Shown here: in pieces, positions 33,671 through 37,488 of the stretch | Position numbering within the stretch: position 1 is the stretch's first letter | Layout of the letters: every line of letters begins with the position of its first letter | Origin: Candidatus Peregrinibacteria bacterium RIFOXYB2_FULL_33_20 | GTDB taxonomy: Bacteria; Patescibacteriota; Gracilibacteria; UBA1369; GWF2-33-10 | Direction: 5' to 3' | DNA: 37,488 nt | Assembly: GCA_001788835.1 (NCBI GenBank) | Contig: MFXK01000038.1 | Location: 1-37,488 of the forward strand | The notes under the pieces: generated by a model | Told to the model about the DNA's origin: nothing | Seen by the model: only the letters and a program-made list of their open reading frames with translations | The model's database searches: none | Program-made: the position numbers and the translations under genes

Positions 33671-34301
33671 GCAATAAGCAAACGGGCTGACTGCGTAAAA
33701 CTTATATATGGCTTTATTTTCTAATAGTCTAAGATGAAAAATTTAGCACCAAACATTATGAGGCAACGATTGCTGATAGAAGGATTCTATAAAATCGATG
33801 CTAACAAAAGCGTAATCGAAAATTATTTCAAAAAAATAACTAAATCTCTTAATCTTCGAATGTATGGAAAACCTATAATTTTCTCACCTGGTGGAAAAGG
33901 TAAAGAAGAAAATCAAGGTTATGACGCTTTTGTTCCATTGATAGATTCAGGAATCTCAGTTTATGTTTGGTCTAATGCTAAATTTTTATCATTGATAATT
34001 TACACTTGTAAATCATTTGACGAAAATAAAGCCCTCGAAGTTACTAAAAAGTTTTGGAAAATAGATAAAATAGAATCGCAGTCTTTCTAACGCCCGTTTG
34101 CTTACTCTTCGGGATTTTTTGCTTCGCAAAAACCGTTGCACTATCCCTCGGTCTCCGCTTCGCTCCGACGCAACTAACAGGAATTTAACGGTTCCGAAAC
34201 CTTGCAGGTTTCTCCACCCAAATTGAATTTTGGAGGTCGCTCGCTGTGGTTTGCCTCGGCTCGCTCCATCTCTCAAAATTCAACTTCGTTAAATTCCGAC
34301 G
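33665..34301 (+). mobile_element. Cassette c5: SAM-decarboxylase-like gene
   Basis: Start GTTAGTTGCAA then TAAGCAAACGGGC (to 33687). Own end GCCCGTTTGCTTA (34092-34104) and GCAACTAAC (34170-34178) are exact complements, separated by 65 nt that include a hairpin TTTTTGC-TTC-GCAAAAA (34116-34132), possibly the gene's terminator. Confidence 0.75.
33734..34090 (+). CDS. S-adenosylmethionine decarboxylase-like protein
   Basis: 118 residues whose order of elements follows small prokaryotic AdoMet decarboxylases (SpeH): an N-terminal RQRLLIEGFYKID strand, a helix, then YDAFVPLIDSGISVYVWSNAKFLSLIIYTCKSF and a helix KALEVTKKFWKI. The family's ESH self-cleavage site is DSG here (D71-S72-G73); the serine that would become the pyruvoyl group is kept, while Glu and His are not. 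C92 matches the FTCG cysteine. It may be an active variant or a homologue with another role. No polyamine genes are nearby. Confidence 0.55.
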   Translation: MKNLAPNIMRQRLLIEGFYKIDANKSVIENYFKKITKSLNLRMYGKPIIFSPGGKGKEENQGYDAFVPLIDSGISVYVWSNAKFLSLIIYTCKSFDENKALEVTKKFWKIDKIESQSF

Positions 34302-34307
34302 TTAGAT
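34172..34307 (+). other. attC site F
   Basis: Boxes AACTAAC and GTTAGATGCA (34301-34310), the classical integron core. Lower stem GGAATTTAACG/CGTTAAATTCC; upper stem TTGAATTTTG/CAAAATTCAA; left bulge GTTCCGAAACC...TCTCCACCCAAA, right side CTT. The top loop contains CGCTCGC and CGCTCCA copies. Confidence 0.9.
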
Positions 34308-35126
34308 GCAATGGCCGTTTGGGGGCTTGGCATTTTAAAAAAAGTATGGAGAACGACAAGTGATTTCTCGTTCCTCCATGAAGCGAACTATCTCAGCAGG
34401 TGACATTCCAGCTCTCGGCAAAGCTGCTGTTGGCTGTTGCCTGAAGAACAAAAGCATTTCAACCGCCATAGGATTCATGCCCAATTGGAGTATTTCTGTA
34501 ACGCTCGGTTTTTCTATTTCATCAGAAACATCTCTTACCCTACTTCTTGTAGTATCAAGGACATCCTGTGGCTCAAGAGTAGCAGCATTTGCCTCGAGCA
34601 CCATTACGGCTGGTGAGACCCGATCTCCTAAATACCAATGACTAATTCGACCGCGAGCAGAACTTGCTTCTGCTTCATCTCTCTGAGTTGTATCAACAAT
34701 ATCACCTTGGTTGCCCCAACGCTCCGAAGTTTCCAAAACTTTTCGTATGAACCGATAACTAATTCGACTACCAACAGCCTCTCGAACAAGACCAACGAGT
34801 TTATGTACATCTCCAGCTTGTTTTCGCCCTCGGTCTTCTGCTTCACCCCAATCTATGGCAATAGCTTGTGCTCTCTCAAGTTCTGCTCGCGGAGATGATG
34901 GTGCTTTTAATCCAATCATAATAAAACATTAAAGGAAAGCAACGTAGTCTCACCAGCCTTATTTGTCAAACAAAATTATCCAAAAAACGCCCCCAACGGC
35001 CACAGCATATAACAGGGTATAGGCGGTTCCGCTCCTCCTTTCAGTCGTCGCTCCACCCATATTGTCTGGCGGTAGATCGCTTCGCGATATATTATACCGC
35101 CAGACAACATCGCCTATACCCGGACG
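34302..35126 (+). mobile_element. Cassette c6 (gene reversed)
   Basis: Start arm GTTAGATGC.ATGGCCGTTTGGGGGC (34301-34326) is complementary to its own end GCCCCCAACGGCCACAGCATATAAC (34989-35013) apart from about four positions. The only good gene lies on the minus strand, against cassette direction. Confidence 0.75.
34335..34919 (-). CDS. Hypothetical protein, reversed inside its cassette, foreign composition
   Basis: 194 residues, unrecognised, helical and charged (RAELERAQAIAIDWGEAEDR, HKLVGLVREAVGSR, SYRFIRKVLETSERWG; C-terminal MSPAEIVRFMEERE). The G+C is clearly higher than all neighbours and Arg is written with CGA/CGC/CGG codons rare elsewhere here, so it was acquired from a different host. 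A perfect TTGACA box (34964-34969, minus strand) lies upstream, so it probably carries its own promoter. The opposite strand has two shorter overlapping frames that are less convincing. Confidence 0.6.
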   Translation of the reverse strand: MIGLKAPSSPRAELERAQAIAIDWGEAEDRGRKQAGDVHKLVGLVREAVGSRISYRFIRKVLETSERWGNQGDIVDTTQRDEAEASSARGRISHWYLGDRVSPAVMVLEANAATLEPQDVLDTTRSRVRDVSDEIEKPSVTEILQLGMNPMAVEMLLFFRQQPTAALPRAGMSPAEIVRFMEEREITCRSPYFF

Positions 35127-35132
35127 TTATAT
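35007..35132 (+). other. attC site G
   Basis: Boxes ATATAAC and GTTATAT (35126-35132). Lower stem GGGTATAGGCG/CGCCTATACCC; upper stem TTGTCTGGCGGTA/TACCGCCAGACAA perfect; top hairpin ATCGC-TTC-GCGAT. Left bulge GTTCCGCTCCTCC...GTCGCTCCACCCATA (about 36 nt) against CAT on the right. Best-formed site of the array. Confidence 0.92.
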
Positions 35133-35788
35133 GAAATAATTTTTGGGCAACTATAATCAAAACATTTATGAACTACTTCATCATCATTCGTGGTCCACTA
35201 GGTAGTGGTAAATCAACAATATCCGAGAAACTCGCTGAAAATCTCGACGCTAAACTTATTGCAATAGATGAGGTGCTCGAAAATCTTAAATTAGATAAGG
35301 TTGATGAAAAAGAAGGTTGTATCCCTGCAATAAACTTTATAAAAGCAAGTGAAAGCGTACTGCCAGAAGTCAAAAAAACATTACAAAATGGGAAAATAGT
35401 AATTTTCGACGCTTGCTTTTACCATAAAGAAGTCATCGAGCACCTCATCCAAAACCTTCCCTTTTCGTACCATATTTTTACACTGAAAGCACCATTGGAA
35501 CTTTGTATAAAAAGAGATAGTGAGCGCAACAAAACTCATGGTGAAGGTGCGGCATGGGCTGTTCATTCGCTCGTTTCTCGGTTCGATTATGGCAAAAACA
35601 TTGACGTTACCGGAAGTATTCAGGATGCCTTAAAAGATATACTTTCTGATTTGCCAAAGCCCAAAAATTAAATCATATAACACAGAATATGCGGTTTCGC
35701 TCCCGTTGGTCGCTCCACCCATATTTGCTGGTGATGGCTCACTTCGTTCGCTATTATATCACCAGCAAACATCGCATACCCTGGGACA
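35127..35788 (+). mobile_element. Cassette c7: P-loop kinase
   Basis: Start GTTATATGAAATAATTTTTGGGC (35126-35148) is complementary to its own end GCCCAAAAATTAAATCATATAAC (35659-35681) at all but two positions. The gene's final codons and stop lie within the end arm. Confidence 0.8.
35168..35671 (+). CDS. Small P-loop kinase (AAA_33 / gluconokinase-like fold)
   Basis: 167 residues with Walker A GPLGSGKS (9-16), a first acidic strand LIAIDEVLENL (D34), second strand KIVIFDACFYH (D77) and a lid-type LCIKRDSERNKTHGEG with basic residues. This is the layout of small-molecule kinases such as chloramphenicol phosphotransferase-like and gluconate kinase proteins. The substrate is unknown; a drug- or metabolite-modifying role would suit a cassette. 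TATAAT (35152-35157) lies 10 nt before the ATG, so the message may be almost leaderless. The last residues KPKN are encoded in the terminal repeat. Confidence 0.75.
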   Translation: MNYFIIIRGPLGSGKSTISEKLAENLDAKLIAIDEVLENLKLDKVDEKEGCIPAINFIKASESVLPEVKKTLQNGKIVIFDACFYHKEVIEHLIQNLPFSYHIFTLKAPLELCIKRDSERNKTHGEGAAWAVHSLVSRFDYGKNIDVTGSIQDALKDILSDLPKPKN

Positions 35789-35794
35789 TTAGGC
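35675..35794 (+). other. attC site H (altered right box)
   Basis: Left box ATATAAC, right box ATTAGGC (35788-35794) where the invariant G is A. Upper stem TTTGCTGGTGAT/ATCACCAGCAAA, 12 bp perfect; the lower stem is reduced to TATGCG/CGCATA; left bulge GTTTCGCTCCCGTTGGTCGCTCCACCCATA. Confidence 0.8.
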
Positions 35795-35840
35795 GACATA
35801 CATTTTCGACCGTTCCTGTGCCGAAATATTTCCTAAAAAC

Positions 35841-35868
35841 TTGACAAGAATTAAACAATATGTATAAT
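35841..35868 (+). promoter_or_regulatory. Promoter of cassette c8 leader
   Basis: Perfect TTGACA (35841-35846), 16 nt, perfect TATAAT (35863-35868): the strongest promoter in the window. The expected start is at or within 1-2 nt of the ATG at 35875, making the leader message leaderless. Confidence 0.8.
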
Positions 35869-35874
35869 CGTACC

Positions 35875-35943
35875 ATGAACAAGCAAATGTACAACCAAGC
35901 CATAACGACTACCACAACCAACAGTTCTCTGGGGTTGCGGTAA
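35875..35943 (+). CDS. Attenuator leader peptide, 22 codons with five consecutive Thr
   Basis: ATG to TAA reads MNKQMYNQAI, then five threonines written ACG ACT ACC ACA ACC, then NSSLGLR. It starts at the predicted transcription start and ends 28 nt before the terminator. Its last codons contain the left half of an antiterminator, so ribosome position decides which hairpin forms. Comparable to thrL-type leaders in design, though no Thr-pathway gene follows. Translation is inferred, not shown. Confidence 0.6.
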   Translation: MNKQMYNQAITTTTTNSSLGLR

Positions 35944-35997
35944 TTTGTATATTCATTTCTAAGAATCACAGCCGCCCCCAGAAAGGGCGGTTTTTTT
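35928..35997 (+). terminator. Attenuator: terminator with overlapping 11-bp antiterminator
   Basis: Terminator: CCGCCC (35972-35977), loop CCAGAAA, GGGCGG (35985-35990), then seven T. Antiterminator: TCTGGGG (35928-35934) with CCCCAGA (35976-35982), and GCGG (35937-35940) with CCGC (35972-35975), 11 bp with a two-base bulge. The structures are mutually exclusive. Earlier CAACC copies in the leader could pair with GGTTG as a third, competing arm. Confidence 0.7.
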
Positions 35998-36097
35998 ATA
36001 TTTTAACAATTCTATCACAACATCCATCCTCCAACACGGCTCGTCCGTGTAATACTTTAATTTTTTATTTAGTTATTATTTCTTAATCAAACTTATT

Positions 36098-36496
36098 ATG
36101 AAACCATTAAATAACTCGTCATATGACGAGGAAAATCCTATCGCAAGATCCGCTAGACTCGAAGCAATCCAAGAAGCAGGTTGCAATGAATATCTTGCCA
36201 GGGGAATTGAAGAAATACAAAAAAAATTCGGGCTCGACATCACTCCATCATCAAGTTTTGATGAAGTTATGGAACAAGCAAGAGCTCGACTAAATCGAAA
36301 TTTTGAGGCATACCTTGCTTCACTTTCATCACGAAATCTTGAGAACTTAAAAGGTGTTCAAGCAAGGTTGGAAGAATTTAAAGAGTTAATGGAATATCTA
36401 GGCGCAAGATACAACGATCTTGTCGATCTCATAAACAGCAGAATACGTAGACGTGCTTCGGCTTCGCTTAAAGAGGCGGCCATGATTCAAAAATAG
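36098..36496 (+). CDS. Hypothetical helical cassette protein under attenuator control
   Basis: 132 residues, almost wholly helical and charged: ARSARLEAIQEAGCNEYLARGIEEIQKKFG, EVMEQARARLNRNFEAYLASL, NLENLKGVQARLEEFKELMEYLGARYNDLVDLI, likely a coiled-coil bundle. No known domain. It lies about 100 nt behind the c8 terminator, so expression needs read-through or a weak local promoter. The stop codon is just before the cassette end arm. Confidence 0.6.
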   Translation: MKPLNNSSYDEENPIARSARLEAIQEAGCNEYLARGIEEIQKKFGLDITPSSSFDEVMEQARARLNRNFEAYLASLSSRNLENLKGVQARLEEFKELMEYLGARYNDLVDLINSRIRRRASASLKEAAMIQK

Positions 36497-36541
36497 TCCG
36501 GAAATATTTCGGCAAATTGAATCAATTTGGAAATGTACGTC

Positions 36542-36709
36542 ACTTAACAAAAAATATGCGGTTCGCTTTCTTAAATTCAAAGCAAACTTAAAGTCAGCCA
36601 ATTCAAAATTTCAATAAATCAAAAATTCAGTGACTCACCCAACTTGACATGTAGTAGCCTGTCGGCAATTATACTACATGTCAAGTTCGCATATTCTCAA
36701 ACATTATGT
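36542..36709 (+). other. attC site I (altered right box)
   Basis: Left box ACTTAAC, right box ATTATGT (36703-36709), again A instead of the invariant G. Lower stem AATATGCG/CGCATATT; upper stem AACTTGACATGTAGTA/TACTACATGTCAAGTT, 16 bp perfect; left bulge about 80 nt, beginning GTTCGCTTTC and ending GACTCACCC. Confidence 0.8.
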
Positions 36710-36810
36710 GAAATATACTTTTCTTTTTACGGCTAACACCTTACACTTTTTTATAATGAACAAATTTTATTTTTATTTTTTATAGAGGGGGGTGATTAAA
36801 TAATAAATTT

Positions 36811-37269
36811 ATGCGTCAAAAATTCATTCTATCCATATTAAACATTTTAACACTCTGTGTAGTTATTGCCGCAGTTAGCGTTTTTTTTGTTAATGATGCT
36901 CAATGGATAGGTTTCGTTTTAATTATTCTCGCCTTACTTTGTATGGTTTCTCTTATCCCATTTAAAATAAAACTGCGATCTATTCAGCCAGATATTTTTT
37001 TTGGCTTAATAGATAATGGCATTTTGGCCGTTCTAGCTATTTTTGGTGGTCATTTTGCTGGTGTAACTGGAGCCATTCTAGGCGGGGTTGTTGGCAATGC
37101 CATAACTGACGGTATCGCTGGAATTTTTGAAGGATATTCTGCTGAAAAATTAAGACTACAATTAATACCAGAGGAAAGGACAATGCTTAAATCGGCTGTT
37201 GGAAAAATGGCTGGTTGTCTTTTGGGAGCAGGCGTTGTTTTGATCATTGCCAACCTGATTAATTTTTAA
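36811..37269 (+). CDS. Cassette membrane protein, about five membrane segments
   Basis: 152 residues. Hydrophobic segments at about 8-29, 32-52, 60-80, 82-103 and 128-150. The middle GGHFAGVTGAILGGVVGNAITDGIAGIFEGY is Gly/Ala-rich with two acidic positions, recalling tightly packed transporter helices such as VIT1/CCC1-type proteins, but the match is too weak to name it. A TATAAT at 36752-36757 could be the -10 box. The GGGGGG run upstream is too far from the ATG to be a normal ribosome-binding site. Confidence 0.65.
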   Translation: MRQKFILSILNILTLCVVIAAVSVFFVNDAQWIGFVLIILALLCMVSLIPFKIKLRSIQPDIFFGLIDNGILAVLAIFGGHFAGVTGAILGGVVGNAITDGIAGIFEGYSAEKLRLQLIPEERTMLKSAVGKMAGCLLGAGVVLIIANLINF

Positions 37270-37278
37270 GAATAAGGA

Positions 37279-37329
37279 GTCTTGGCTTCGGGGCATTCAC
37301 CCCCAGCCCCTCTGCCCCTTCGCCAAGAC
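37279..37329 (+). terminator. Hairpin with CACCCC..CCCCTCT loop behind the c9 gene
   Basis: GTCTTGGC.TCGGGGC pairs with GCCCC.TCGCCAAGAC; the loop is ATTCACCCCCAGCCCCTCT. It lies 10 nt after the stop codon. Same loop motif as 31133-31182, with an unrelated stem. Confidence 0.6.
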
Positions 37330-37396
37330 AAAAATAAAATTTGTTCTTATAATAGAAAAGTGCCGACTATCGTCGGAAAAAAGAAAAGCATACATC

Positions 37397-37488
37397 ATAT
37401 AACAGTCTCCATGAGCGTGGGTATATAATGGGAGTAGTGTTGATTTACTTCAACAAAAAGCTGATTCAGCCAATTTTATTATTGGTCT
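37397..37488 (+). other. attC site J, left part (cut by window end)
   Basis: Left box ATATAAC (37397-37403) at the end of c9's complementary arm. The following AGTCTCCATGAGCGTGGGTA does not show the GGTTCGCTC bulge start of the other sites, so it may belong to another attC type. The right box is not in the window. Confidence 0.5.

Larger units (their letters stand above)
35789..36703 (+). mobile_element. Cassette c8: attenuator plus helical protein
   Basis: Start TTAGGCGACATACATTT and GCCGAAATATTTCC (35820-35833) match its own end GGAAATATTTCGGC (36500-36513, exact) and AAATGTACGTCACTTAAC (36531-36548). The inner arm encloses the promoter. Between leader terminator and gene a small hairpin ACACGG-CTCGT-CCGTGT lies at 36034-36050. 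Confidence 0.75.
28126..37488 (+). mobile_element. Integron gene-cassette array (no integrase in window)
   Basis: Ten attC-like sites (A 28126, B 31314, C 31755, D 32359, E 33571, F 34172, G 35007, H 35675, I 36542, J 37397) separate nine cassettes. All sites share an orientation, with RYYYAAC-type boxes on the left and GTTRRRY-type boxes on the right, so the integrase gene would be expected left of A. That flank is the rpsB-tsf operon and no tyrosine recombinase is found in the window. Either the integrase lies elsewhere or this is an integrase-less cluster. The array continues past the right edge. D and G are nearly identical, as in sedentary chromosomal arrays. Confidence 0.85.
36704..37488 (+). 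mobile_element. Cassette c9 (right end outside window)
   Basis: Start ATTATGTGAAATATACTTTTC (36703 on) through TTTTTATAATGAAC (about 36762) is complementary to its end 37343-37403 over roughly 60 nt with interruptions. Further in, AGAGGGGGGTGA (36784) mirrors TCACCCCCAGCCCCTCT near the end. Confidence 0.7.

Noticed and set aside
34360-34898. Two plus-strand frames opposite the reversed c6 gene
   Set aside because: Shorter, overlapping each other and biased like antisense of a G+C-rich gene; the minus-strand frame is complete with a good start and promoter box.
36034-36050. tRNA-like or small-RNA hairpin in c8
   Set aside because: Only a 6-bp stem; no cloverleaf or conserved structure around it.
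36098-36496. Threonine-pathway gene behind the c8 attenuator
   Set aside because: The protein is a charged helical bundle with no resemblance to aspartate kinase, homoserine or threonine enzymes.
28126-37488. CRISPR array
   Set aside because: The repeated palindromes are 80-175 nt, irregularly spaced and separated by whole genes; no short identical repeats, spacers or cas genes.

Overview
The window looks like chromosome of a Candidate Phyla Radiation (Patescibacteria) bacterium, probably a Parcubacteria-type lineage. The reasons are an AT-rich genome, short genes with almost no Shine-Dalgarno boxes, and a gene set typical of CPR contigs: a period-3 Cys-rich protein with a zinc-ribbon partner, a DUF3352 protein, TrmB, RarA, an orphan anchored solute-binding protein and a PBP1-like enzyme. 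TGA is used as a stop, so the Gracilibacteria/SR1 code does not apply. No 16S rRNA is present, so the lineage is an inference.

Layout. 1-7400 carries a bifunctional penicillin-binding protein, tRNA-Thr, a TrmB-family regulator with its own promoter and operator, the Cys-rich protein plus zinc ribbon, bL33, a DUF3352 protein and tRNA-Trp. 7500-12570, directly behind tRNA-Trp, is a restriction-modification island: a fused nuclease-N6-methylase, a Fic protein and a two-domain specificity subunit, with no helicase subunit. 12570-18350 is a stretch of poorly known genes (one broken by a nonsense codon), a PH-domain membrane protein, tRNA-Phe, a C39-type peptidase-like protein and a disordered protein with a duplicated 26-codon unit. 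18370-28112 is housekeeping: peroxiredoxin, rarA, a holin-like protein, secG, a solute-binding protein, rplI, ruvX, coaE, an anti-sigma/anti-anti-sigma pair, a chorismate-mutase-like protein and the rpsB-tsf operon.

28126 to the right edge is the most unusual part: an integron gene-cassette array without an integrase in the window. Ten attC-like sites (A-J) separate nine cassettes (c1-c9), beginning 13 nt behind tsf. The cassettes carry a HaeIII-like (GGCC) restriction-modification pair with a third gene, small unknown proteins, an APH-fold kinase, a SAM-decarboxylase-like protein, a reversed gene of foreign composition, a P-loop kinase, an attenuator-controlled helical protein and a membrane protein.

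Three features of the array deserve attention. (1) The start of each cassette is complementary to its own end for roughly 20-70 nt beyond the attC core, so the attC hairpin would be much longer in the circular cassette than in the array. (2) The attC sites share a large one-sided bulge whose ends are conserved in sequence (GGTTCGCTC ... TCCACCCA) although unpaired. (3) Cassette c8 opens with a complete transcription attenuator: promoter, 22-codon leader with five consecutive Thr codons, an 11-bp antiterminator and an overlapping terminator. All functional statements come from reading motifs by eye; no database search was possible.
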